DNA from: an uncultured Bacteroidota bacterium
Lineage (GTDB): Bacteria > Bacteroidota > Bacteroidia > Flavobacteriales > Flavobacteriaceae
NCBI GenBank assembly: GCA_903819815.1
Contig: CAIJFC010000169.1
Coordinates: 1 to 5,752 of the forward strand
Length of the DNA: 5,752 nucleotides
Direction of reading: 5' to 3'
Part shown: positions 1-5,738 of the stretch, in pieces
Layout of the letters: every line of letters begins with the position of its first letter
Position numbering within the stretch: the stretch's first letter is position 1
Made by a program: the position numbers and the translations under genes
Notes under the pieces: model-generated
Database searches by the model: none
Seen by the model: the letters and a program-made list of their open reading frames with translations, nothing else
Told to the model about the DNA's origin: nothing

Positions 1-26
1 TTAATTAAATTTCTAAAATTGATTAT

Positions 27-46
27 AAATGAATAATTATTCATTT
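27..46. repeat. Perfect 20-bp AT-rich palindrome
   Basis: The arm AAATGAATAA is followed directly by its exact reverse complement TTATTCATTT, with no spacer. The symmetry stops at the next base on each side. It lies about 46 bp upstream of the candidate -7 box of the merR gene. It could be an operator for a dimeric regulator or the weak end of a gene left of the window. It has only two G/C pairs and no clear T-tract, so a rho-independent terminator is less likely. Confidence 0.6.
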
Positions 47-92
47 CCCTTAATTTTTAAACCACTATCCCCGTTAAATAAAAAATAATAAC

Positions 93-100
93 TACTTTTG
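93..100 (+). promoter_or_regulatory. Candidate Bacteroidota -7 box for merR-crtI-crtB
   Basis: TACTTTTG matches the Bacteroidota primary sigma -7 consensus TAnnTTTG exactly and ends 21 nt before the merR start codon, giving an expected leader of about 15 nt. No convincing TTG/TTTG -33 element is seen at the usual 17-23 bp spacing; the upstream stretch is mostly A and T. The promoter may therefore be weak or need an activator. Exact 8-mers of this kind are fairly common in AT-rich DNA, which limits confidence. Confidence 0.5.
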
Positions 101-121
101 TTTAACTTATTAAAGAATTAG

Positions 122-1021
122 ATGAACAATGTAAAAAATGTTTTTAGTATTAAAGACTTGGAGAATCTTTCAGGTATAAAAGCACATACTATTAGAATTT
201 GGGAAAAGCGATATAATATATTGGAGCCTATGCGCAGTGAAACCAATATTAGATTGTATGATTTGCAAAATTTACAAAAACTTCTAAATATTGTTCTACT
301 TCACGATTACGGCTATAAAATATCCCGAATTGCAAAATACAATCCTGATGAAATTCCGGAAATTGTAAATACCATTATTTCTGAAAAAAGCGTTAAAAGT
401 CATGCTATTTCCTATTTTAAAATGGCAATGATCAATTTTGATCAAACGTTGTTTTTTAAAACTTATGACGAATTGCTTTCGGAAAAATCATTTAGAGAAG
501 TGTTTTTCGAAGTTTTTATTCCCTTAATGAACGAAATAGGATTGCTTTGGCAAACAGATACAATAACTCCTGCTCACGAACATTTTATCAGTTATTTAAT
601 AAAGCAAAAACTACTAATAAATACCGAAAAACAACAATTAAAAGATCCTAAATATGAAGATCGAGTATTTGTTCTTTATTTGCCATCAAATGAAATTCAC
701 GAATTAGGTTTAATGTACCTTAATTATGAAATTTTACACCACGGATATCGAAGTATTTTCCTTGGAGAAAGTATACCGCTTGATAATTTGAAAGACATGA
801 AGGGTTATTTTAATAATATTACTTATGTTACTTATTTAACTGTTGAACCTAATAAAGACGAAATAAACCCTTACATCGAAGCACTAAATAAAGAAGTTTT
901 AAATGATAACACAACTGAATTATGGCTAATCGGAAGAATGGTGACCTTCATTGATGAAAAGCACATTACTCCAAAAACTAAGGTTTTTAAATCAATAAGT
1001 GACCTAATAATAAATCTTTAA
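122..1021 (+). CDS. MerR-family regulator with cobalamin-binding domain (CarH/LitR-like)
   Basis: Probable transcriptional regulator of the adjoining carotenoid genes. Residues about 8-75 form a MerR winged helix-turn-helix with the HTIRIWEKRY recognition segment (22-31) and NIRLYD (42-47), typical of the CarH/LitR/MlrA branch. Residues about 90-170 look like the helical bundle that caps cobalamin: W143 is followed by nine residues and then E153-H154, the W-x9-EH motif of CarH. Residues about 180-299 resemble the Rossmann B12-binding domain: EIHELG (191-196) fits E/DxHxxG with H193 as the probable lower cobalt ligand, while the later GG motif is reduced to IGR (270-272). In known CarH proteins the adenosylcobalamin-bound tetramer represses carotenoid genes and light releases it. 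The length of 299 aa fits the family. Light control here is inferred. The start has no clear ribosome binding site, but the next residues align with the MerR domain. A cobalamin-independent, CarA-like role is the main alternative. Confidence 0.88.
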   Translation: MNNVKNVFSIKDLENLSGIKAHTIRIWEKRYNILEPMRSETNIRLYDLQNLQKLLNIVLLHDYGYKISRIAKYNPDEIPEIVNTIISEKSVKSHAISYFKMAMINFDQTLFFKTYDELLSEKSFREVFFEVFIPLMNEIGLLWQTDTITPAHEHFISYLIKQKLLINTEKQQLKDPKYEDRVFVLYLPSNEIHELGLMYLNYEILHHGYRSIFLGESIPLDNLKDMKGYFNNITYVTYLTVEPNKDEINPYIEALNKEVLNDNTTELWLIGRMVTFIDEKHITPKTKVFKSISDLIINL

Positions 1022-1054
1022 ATTTAACAACTCAAATTATAAATTCAAGAAAAC

Positions 1055-1075
1055 GATTTTGTGATTTTGTTACAA
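1055..1075 (+). promoter_or_regulatory. Tandem GATTTTGT repeat and TTGTTACAA motif before crtI
   Basis: Two adjacent copies of GATTTTGT (1055-1062 and 1063-1070) run into TTGTTACAA (1067-1075), itself an inverted TTGT-N-ACAA. The segment TGATTTTG (1062-1069) differs from the TAnnTTTG -7 consensus at one base. The block ends 3 nt before the crtI ATG. It may be an internal promoter or operator giving crtI-crtB control separate from merR, but a transcript starting here would have almost no leader. Function is inferred. Confidence 0.35.
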
Positions 1076-1078
1076 CAT

Positions 1079-2539
1079 ATGGGAAAAGACATAAAAATTA
1101 TAGGTTCCGGTTTTTCATCATTAGCTTCAGCTTGCTATTTGGCAAAAAAAGGGCATGAAGTTACTGTATTTGAAAAAAATGGATCTATTGGTGGAAGAGC
1201 CAGACAATTAAAAAAAGAAGGGTTCACTTTTGATATGGGGCCTAGTTGGTACTGGATGCCCGATGTTTTTGAGCGATTTTTCGGTGACTTCAATAAAAAA
1301 CCATCTGATTATTACGAGTTAATTAAATTATCTCCCGCTTACCGTGTTTATTACGGAATTAATGACTTTATTGCGATTGCCGATAATTTAGAAGAAATAA
1401 TCAGCACTTTTGAAGCTATTGAAAAAGGAAGTGGAGAGGTATTGGCCAAATTTATGGCAGAGGCTAAAAGCAATTATGATATTGCCATAAAAGATCTAGT
1501 TTATCGTCCCGGAGTTTCTCCTCTAGAATTAATTACCGCTAAAACTACTTTAAAAGTTGGTCAATTCTTTAGCAATATTAGTAAAGACGTTCGCAAGAAA
1601 TTTAAAAACGAGAGACTAATTCAAATATTAGAATTCCCTGTTTTATTCTTAGGAGCAAAACCTTCCGATACACCCTCTTTCTATAGTTTTATGAATTATG
1701 CCGATTTTGGAATGGGTACTTGGCACCCTAAAACTGGAATGTATGATGTGATTCGTGGAATGGAAAGCTTGGCTTTAGAATTGGGAGTTAAATTTAAAAC
1801 CAATTCTAATATCGAGAAAATCATAGTAGAAAATAAAAAAGCCGTAGCCCTTCAAGTTAATGGAAAAAGAATCGATGCCGATATAATTCTGAGTGGAGCT
1901 GATTACCATCATACAGAAACTTTATTGGATCCTGAATACCGCGCATATTCTGAAAAATATTGGGATAGTAAAACTTTTGCCCCTTCTTCCCTGCTTTTCT
2001 ATGTTGGTTTTAATAAAAAAATAGATACTATTTCCCACCATGCTTTGTTTTTTGATGTGGATTTTAACCAGCATGCTAAAGATATTTATGACGATCCAAA
2101 GTGGCCTGAAAATCCTTTGTTTTATGCTAATTTTCCTTCTATTACCGATAAAACAGCCGCACCAGAAGGAATGGAATCTGGTTTTTTCTTAATACCACTT
2201 GCGCCTGGAATCGAAGACACACCCGAATTACGAGAAGCCTATTTTGAAAAAATAATTTCAAGATTTGAGACTCTAACTAAGCAAAATATAAAAGAAAATA
2301 TTATTTTTAAGGAATCTTTTTGCAAGCTTGACTTTGAAGAAGTATATAATTCCTATAAAGGAAATGCTTACGGAATGGCTAATACATTGATGCAAACTGC
2401 ATTTTTGAGACCCAAACTAAAAAGTAAAAAGATAGAAAATATGTATTTTACTGGACAACTTACTGTTCCTGGACCAGGTGTACCTCCAGCCTTAATTTCA
2501 GGTAAGTTAGTAGCCGAATTAATTGAAAAAAACCTATGA
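1079..2539 (+). CDS. crtI: Phytoene desaturase (CrtI)
   Basis: FAD-dependent desaturase that converts 15-cis-phytoene stepwise to lycopene, acting at the membrane. With the ATG at 1079 as residue 1 the protein is 486 aa, normal for the family. The N-terminal dinucleotide-binding fold shows IIGSGFSSLASACYLA (G9, G11, with S14 in place of the third glycine), E32 after the second strand, and GGRAR (38-42). FDMGPSWYWMPDVF (51-64) is characteristic of flavobacterial CrtI. The C-terminal FAD/substrate signature TGQLTVPGPGVPPALISGK lies at 458-476. An in-frame GTG at 1061 would add six residues (MILLQH) ahead of the fold; the ATG is preferred because family members begin just before the GxG motif. 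The stop overlaps the crtB start, implying translational coupling. CrtD- or CrtO-type desaturases and isomerases share this fold, but the pairing with crtB makes CrtI by far the best call. Confidence 0.95.
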   Translation: MGKDIKIIGSGFSSLASACYLAKKGHEVTVFEKNGSIGGRARQLKKEGFTFDMGPSWYWMPDVFERFFGDFNKKPSDYYELIKLSPAYRVYYGINDFIAIADNLEEIISTFEAIEKGSGEVLAKFMAEAKSNYDIAIKDLVYRPGVSPLELITAKTTLKVGQFFSNISKDVRKKFKNERLIQILEFPVLFLGAKPSDTPSFYSFMNYADFGMGTWHPKTGMYDVIRGMESLALELGVKFKTNSNIEKIIVENKKAVALQVNGKRIDADIILSGADYHHTETLLDPEYRAYSEKYWDSKTFAPSSLLFYVGFNKKIDTISHHALFFDVDFNQHAKDIYDDPKWPENPLFYANFPSITDKTAAPEGMESGFFLIPLAPGIEDTPELREAYFEKIISRFETLTKQNIKENIIFKESFCKLDFEEVYNSYKGNAYGMANTLMQTAFLRPKLKSKKIENMYFTGQLTVPGPGVPPALISGKLVAELIEKNL

Positions 2540-3381
2540 TTATGAAGGATCTTTTTGACCAAGTATCATTTGATTGTAGCCGAAACGTTACAAAATCCTA
2601 TAGCACCTCTTTTTCTTCAGCGGTGAAAATGCTTGCGCCAAATATTCGTCAAGACATTTATAATATTTATGGTTTTGTAAGATTTGCTGACGAAATAGTA
2701 GATAGTTTTCATGACTATAATAAGGAAGCGCTTTTTTATCTATTTGAAAATGATTTAGAACTCGCGTTAAAAAATAAAATAAGCTTAAACCCAATATTAA
2801 ACTCTTTTCAAAATACGGTGCACAAATATGAAATTCCTAGAGAATTGATTGATGCCTTCATGAAAAGTATGAAGTTGGATTTATCCAAAACAGAATATAA
2901 AACGGTGTCAGAATACAATGAATACATTTACGGTTCAGCAGATGTGGTAGGATTAATGTGTTTGAAAGTATTTGTAAAAGGGGATGATGTTAAGTATGAA
3001 TCGCTAAAAGATTCCGCAATGAGATTAGGATCGGCATTTCAAAAAGTAAATTTCTTACGTGATTTGAAAGCCGATTTTGAAGATTTAAATCGCACCTATT
3101 TCCCCAATACTGATTTATCAAAATTAGATGAAAAATCGAAACTCAAAATTATTGAGGAAATTGAAGCCGATTTCAAAGCCGGCTACGAAGGTTTGATTTT
3201 ACTTCCAATAGAAGCTAAATTTGGAGTTTATACTGCGTATTCCTATTACAAAAAATTACTTGCAAAACTAAAAAACACTCCTTCTGCTGAAATTAAAAAT
3301 ACCAGAATTCGAGTTTCAAATTACCAAAAATACGGGCTCTTCGCCAAATGTTACTTTTCCTACAAGCTCAATATTATTTAA
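2536..3381 (+). CDS. crtB: Phytoene synthase (CrtB)
   Basis: Condenses two geranylgeranyl diphosphates to phytoene, the committed step of C40 carotenoid synthesis, and supplies the substrate of the CrtI encoded just upstream. The 281-aa all-helical squalene/phytoene synthase domain is complete. The first aspartate-rich motif is DEIVD (52-56) inside YGFVRFADEIVDSFHDY; the second is DLKAD (176-180) inside QKVNFLRDLKAD. The family signature Y-x-SADVVGLM appears at 132-141, and NRTYFP follows at 185-190. These aspartates bind the magnesium-diphosphate groups. The ATG at 2536 forms an ATGA overlap with the crtI stop; a second in-frame ATG at 2542 gives MKDLFD, the usual family N-terminus, and may be the true start. 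The C-terminus (YGLFAKCYFSYKLNII) looks intact, so there is no truncation. Squalene synthase-like activity is unlikely given crtI next door. Confidence 0.95.
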   Translation: MIMKDLFDQVSFDCSRNVTKSYSTSFSSAVKMLAPNIRQDIYNIYGFVRFADEIVDSFHDYNKEALFYLFENDLELALKNKISLNPILNSFQNTVHKYEIPRELIDAFMKSMKLDLSKTEYKTVSEYNEYIYGSADVVGLMCLKVFVKGDDVKYESLKDSAMRLGSAFQKVNFLRDLKADFEDLNRTYFPNTDLSKLDEKSKLKIIEEIEADFKAGYEGLILLPIEAKFGVYTAYSYYKKLLAKLKNTPSAEIKNTRIRVSNYQKYGLFAKCYFSYKLNII

Positions 3382-3446
3382 TTAAATATTTATAATGGGG
3401 AGAATTTTACAATGTAATTAGTTCCATTTAAGTAATTAAAAAAAAT

Positions 3447-3478
3447 AAAAAAAGCGTTCCAAATTGGAACGCTTTTTT
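3447..3478. terminator. Bidirectional rho-independent terminator
   Basis: The stem GCGTTCC (3454-3460) pairs with GGAACGC (3466-3472) around the loop AAATT. Seven A residues precede it and six T residues follow it, so either strand gives a GC-rich hairpin followed by a U-tract. It sits between the convergent ends of crtB (3381) and the DUF4252-like lipoprotein gene (3499) and can serve both. It marks the downstream end of the carotenoid unit. Confidence 0.93.
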
Positions 3479-3498
3479 ATTATAACCAACTCAAAATA

Positions 3499-4035
3499 TT
3501 ACTTTGCAAACATTTGTTGTAAAGGTTTCAACTGTTCTAAATCCACATTTGCATTTTTAAGCACTGACATCAAAGTCACAATTCCTGTGGGGTTCATATC
3601 TTTTCCAATTACTCTTACAACTGCAAAACCATTTTCCTTTTTATTCGCATAAAAAACAAATTCATCTATATGTTCGGTATCTCCAACAAAACTAACTGAT
3701 GCTCCATCTTTTCCAGAACCAAACTTCATTAATTGTTGGTATTTCTCCTCTTTTAAAATTTCTTTGACTTTTGATCTTTCCGTTTCAAACTCCCCTTTGT
3801 TTTTATCATTTAATTTAAAAGCCAAGATATTTACTTTTTCAAATGATTTAAAAGCATTATTTTCATCCACAGTTAATTTTAAACTATCAACATTCAACAT
3901 GTTAGGTGATAAATCTAAAGCAATAAAATTTTTGTTCTCCGTTTTTTCTACAAAATACTTTTGCAAGGAAGGTTCATCGTTGCAACTTGATAATAAAGTA
4001 CTAGCGATAAAAAATAAACTTAAAATACGTTTCAT
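3499..4035 (-). CDS. DUF4252-like lipoprotein
   Basis: Predicted envelope lipoprotein of 178 aa and unknown function, last gene of the sigma-factor operon. The N-terminus MKRILSLFFIASTLLSSC is a type II signal peptide with lipobox LSSC; C18 would be lipidated. The following N19-D20-E21 gives an acidic pair right after the cysteine, resembling the lipoprotein export signal that sends Bacteroidota lipoproteins to the cell surface. The remainder has the layout of DUF4252 proteins: a predicted helix (84-104) ending in LMKFGSGKDG, then alternating strands and short helices, with GKDMNP (144-149) where the upstream paralogue has GDFDLN. It starts only 3 nt after the preceding gene's stop, so it is co-translated with it. 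The family assignment comes from pattern and context, not from a search. Its conserved placement behind sigma and anti-sigma-like genes suggests an envelope-stress role. Confidence 0.78.
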   Translation of the reverse strand: MKRILSLFFIASTLLSSCNDEPSLQKYFVEKTENKNFIALDLSPNMLNVDSLKLTVDENNAFKSFEKVNILAFKLNDKNKGEFETERSKVKEILKEEKYQQLMKFGSGKDGASVSFVGDTEHIDEFVFYANKKENGFAVVRVIGKDMNPTGIVTLMSVLKNANVDLEQLKPLQQMFAK

Positions 4036-4038
4036 AAG

Positions 4039-4569
4039 CTATTTTTTCCCTTTAGTTGCTTTTTTCAACTCGTCACCGCCAGGAAGTCTCATTTTGTCTG
4101 TTAGCACTGAAAGTTCATTCAAATCGAAATCTCCTGTTAACGACATCAAAACGGTTTCATTTCCTTTTGAAGTTCCTTCCATAAACATCATCAATTCTTT
4201 TATTTGAGAGTCTTTCGCCCCTGATTTTACCCAAATTTTGATGTTTTTTCCACCATCATTAATGCGCATCAATTCCTCTAAACCTGCTGATTTCATGTAT
4301 TTTTCTGCAGTAACTTTCATTTCAGAGCTCACTCTTGTACTCCCCGAAGTAAATACTTTTAAATTGTCTAACTTTTTAATTAAGTTCAAATAAGGTTGTG
4401 CTGATTTATCGGTAGCATCTACTTTTACTTTACTCATTAATTCAAACATTTTTTTGTTTACAATGATTGAAGTAACATCTTCTTGACCATCAAATTTATC
4501 GAATGCTGCCTGACCAAAAAAAACGGCAGGGAAAACACTAAACACTAATACAAATACTAATTTTCTCAT
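4039..4569 (-). CDS. Exported DUF4252-like protein
   Basis: Predicted secreted or periplasmic protein of 176 aa and unknown biochemical function. The first 20 or so residues (MRKLVFVLVFSVFPAVFFGQA) form a Sec signal peptide with a likely cleavage near GQA; there is no lipobox cysteine, unlike the downstream paralogue. The body has the DUF4252 pattern: an early helix with SIIVNKKMFELM (34-45), the KKLDNLKVFTSG segment (65-76), a helix with LEELMRINDGGKNIKIWV (97-114), IKELMMFMEG (123-132) and the late VLMSLTGDFDLNEL (140-153). The C-terminus is lysine-rich (KKATKGKK). It begins 9 nt after the anti-sigma-like gene stop and ends 3 nt before the lipoprotein gene, so it belongs to the same transcript. 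Tandem DUF4252 genes with one lipoprotein suggest duplication and divergence. Family assignment is from recognition of the pattern and gene order. Confidence 0.8.
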   Translation of the reverse strand: MRKLVFVLVFSVFPAVFFGQAAFDKFDGQEDVTSIIVNKKMFELMSKVKVDATDKSAQPYLNLIKKLDNLKVFTSGSTRVSSEMKVTAEKYMKSAGLEELMRINDGGKNIKIWVKSGAKDSQIKELMMFMEGTSKGNETVLMSLTGDFDLNELSVLTDKMRLPGGDELKKATKGKK

Positions 4570-4578
4570 GATTTCTAT

Positions 4579-5031
4579 TTATTTTGTTTTAAAAATTAAT
4601 TCTTTTGAGTTTTGAAACTCGTTAATATAAGACACACTTTCAATACCTACATTTACATTTTTAGACAATAGCGAAAGCGCTTTTTGGGTTGCTTCAAAAG
4701 CCGCTTCTGGACTTTCATAGGTCCCTAAATCGTTCGTTTTTTGTGGTTGATGTAAATAGGTAAAAGTGCTAATTCCAAGTAAAACTATAACTGAAGCTGC
4801 AATTGATAACCACTTAACATTACGTTTTTTAGATTGCAGCGGTATCGTTTGCTTAAACTCCTGTTCTGAAGCTTCTGAGAAATACCCAAATAAAGGTTTG
4901 TATTGTTCCAAATGCTGCGCAACATTTGATGAAGAAAAGTAATTTTTCAATTCTTTTTCTTCTGAAACACTAGTTTCTCCTTGAAAATATTTTTCTAAAA
5001 TGGTTTCTATTCTATTTAATTCCATAATCAT
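4579..5031 (-). CDS. Single-pass membrane protein, probable anti-sigma factor
   Basis: Likely binds and inhibits the ECF sigma factor encoded just upstream. The 150-aa protein has a cytoplasmic, charged helical N-terminus (about 3-70, including LEKYFQGETSVSEEKELKNYF), a basic QSKKRNVK segment, one transmembrane helix at about 74-93 (WLSIAASVIVLLGISTFTYL), and a periplasmic C-terminal part (SPEAAFEATQKALSLLSKNVN). It has no cysteine, so it is not a zinc-type (ZAS) anti-sigma factor. The start overlaps the end of the sigma gene by 20 bp (ATG at 5031) or 14 bp (in-frame ATG at 5025, giving MELNRIET); the second is perhaps the better start. The overlap implies translational coupling, which suits a protein needed in a fixed ratio to its partner. 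The role rests on topology and position, not on a recognised anti-sigma domain. Confidence 0.75.
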   Translation of the reverse strand: MIMELNRIETILEKYFQGETSVSEEKELKNYFSSSNVAQHLEQYKPLFGYFSEASEQEFKQTIPLQSKKRNVKWLSIAASVIVLLGISTFTYLHQPQKTNDLGTYESPEAAFEATQKALSLLSKNVNVGIESVSYINEFQNSKELIFKTK

Positions 5032-5521
5032 TTGTTTTTAACATAAACGCTCTAATCGTTTTCCTTGCTCTTGACAAAGCAACTCGTATCGCCGTTTCGT
5101 TCATATTCATTATTTTGGCAATTTCTTCAAATTCATATTCTTCAATATCGCGCATTTGAATTATAATTCGTTGTTGTTCTGGCAATTCGTTTATTGCTTT
5201 TTCAACCCAATTTAAACTGTCTTTCGCTTCCAATTGGTTTTCTAAACTTGGCTGCCTATCAATGTAATTATCATGAACCAATTTTAAATTTCCCGATCGC
5301 TTCGCTTTCAACTGATCTAAACAATAATTTTTAGTCATTGTCATTGCAAAAGCTTCTAAACTATTATAATTTCCTAAATCTTCATTTTTATTCCATAATT
5401 TCAATAGTACTTCTTGAGTTGCATCCTCAGCTTCTTCTGTACTTACCAACAATCGTTTGGCAAGACGAAAAAGTTTGTCTTTAAATGGCGTAATTAATTT
5501 TAGAAAATCATTTTGATCCAT
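5012..5521 (-). CDS. ECF-type RNA polymerase sigma-70 factor
   Basis: Alternative sigma factor that should direct RNA polymerase to its own set of promoters. The 169 aa contain only regions 2 and 4, as in the ECF group. Region 2 spans about 9-75 with the core-binding segment EDATQEVLLKLW (32-43) and SLEAFAMTMTKNYCLDQLKAK (54-74) for -10 recognition and melting. A short linker precedes region 4 at about 103-160, with INELPEQQRIIIQMRDIEEYEFEEIAKIMNMNETAIRVALSRARKTIRAF, the helix-turn-helix that reads the -35 element. The gene leads a four-gene leftward operon and overlaps the putative anti-sigma gene. This ATG fits the normal distance to region 2. It is not accompanied by FecR/TonB-receptor genes, so it does not look like a FecI-type iron or polysaccharide-uptake sigma. 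Which genes it controls, beyond possible autoregulation, cannot be read from the window. Confidence 0.93.
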   Translation of the reverse strand: MDQNDFLKLITPFKDKLFRLAKRLLVSTEEAEDATQEVLLKLWNKNEDLGNYNSLEAFAMTMTKNYCLDQLKAKRSGNLKLVHDNYIDRQPSLENQLEAKDSLNWVEKAINELPEQQRIIIQMRDIEEYEFEEIAKIMNMNETAIRVALSRARKTIRAFMLKTNDYGIK

Positions 5522-5580
5522 TTACTAGTTTTAAGACTATTATAATTGAAAGACGATGAAGGATTAATTTTGTTACAAGG

Positions 5581-5684
5581 TACAATAAAAATAATTTTGA
5601 GACAAAACTAAAACCCCGTCTACCGAGTAAATTGCAACAATAGCATCTATAAAATCTGAATTTTAATTGTCTATTACAATAAAA
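5581..5684 (+). repeat. Direct repeat TACAATAAAA (two copies)
   Basis: TACAATAAAA occurs at 5581-5590 and again at 5675-5684 in the intergenic region upstream of the sigma gene. TACAA also occurs at 5574-5578 and 5719-5723, and as its complement TTGTA at 5728-5732. The second long copy is the right arm of an inverted repeat, ATTGT-N5-ACAAT (5666-5680). The copies could be binding sites for one regulator. Chance is possible in such AT-rich DNA. Confidence 0.4.
5603..5610 (-). promoter_or_regulatory. Candidate -7 box for the sigma-factor operon
   Basis: Read leftward the sequence is TAGTTTTG, an exact TAnnTTTG match, 81 nt upstream of the sigma start codon, implying a leader of roughly 75 nt. 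A leftward TTG lies at 5637-5635, with 24 bp between it and the -7 box, slightly more than the usual 17-23. Other AT-rich candidates are weaker. If the sigma factor regulates itself, a separate ECF-type promoter may also lie here, but none was recognised. Confidence 0.4.
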
Positions 5685-5718
5685 GTATTAAATTTTATAT
5701 AAATAAGTTTCACTTTGG

Positions 5719-5738
5719 TACAACTTATTGTATATTTG
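5719..5738 (+). promoter_or_regulatory. Rightward -7 box overlapping an inverted repeat
   Basis: TATATTTG (5731-5738) is an exact TAnnTTTG match pointing towards the right edge. A weak -33 candidate, TTTC, lies at 5708-5711 with 19 bp spacing; the nearby TTTG (5714-5717) is too close. The perfect inverted repeat TACAA-CTTA-TTGTA (5719-5732) overlaps the box, a placement suited to repression. The driven gene is outside the window; an ATG at 5743 is probably too close to the box to be its start if this is the promoter used. Confidence 0.4.

Noticed and set aside
1..44. Leftward open frame beginning ATG at 44 (MNNYSF...) and running off the left edge
   Set aside because: Only about 14 codons are visible, the start lies inside the palindrome, and no promoter box is seen upstream of it, so it cannot be told from chance.
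27..46. Reading the palindrome as a rho-independent terminator
   Set aside because: The stem is nearly all A-T, has no loop spacer and is not followed by a T-tract, unlike the clear terminator at 3447-3478.
2368..2562. Leftward 64-residue open frame across the crtI end
   Set aside because: It lies antisense to the conserved C-terminal FAD motif of CrtI and the start of crtB; it has no recognisable domain.
2588..2794. Leftward 68-residue open frame inside crtB
   Set aside because: It is antisense to the well conserved CrtB catalytic region and has no independent support.
3464..3652. Rightward 62-residue open frame after the terminator
   Set aside because: It begins inside the terminator hairpin and is antisense to the DUF4252-like lipoprotein gene.
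3764..4207. Rightward 147-residue open frame across the two DUF4252-like genes
   Set aside because: It is antisense to two genes with clear export signals and close operon spacing; its composition (rich in Ser, Phe, Leu, Lys) is that of a reverse-strand shadow.
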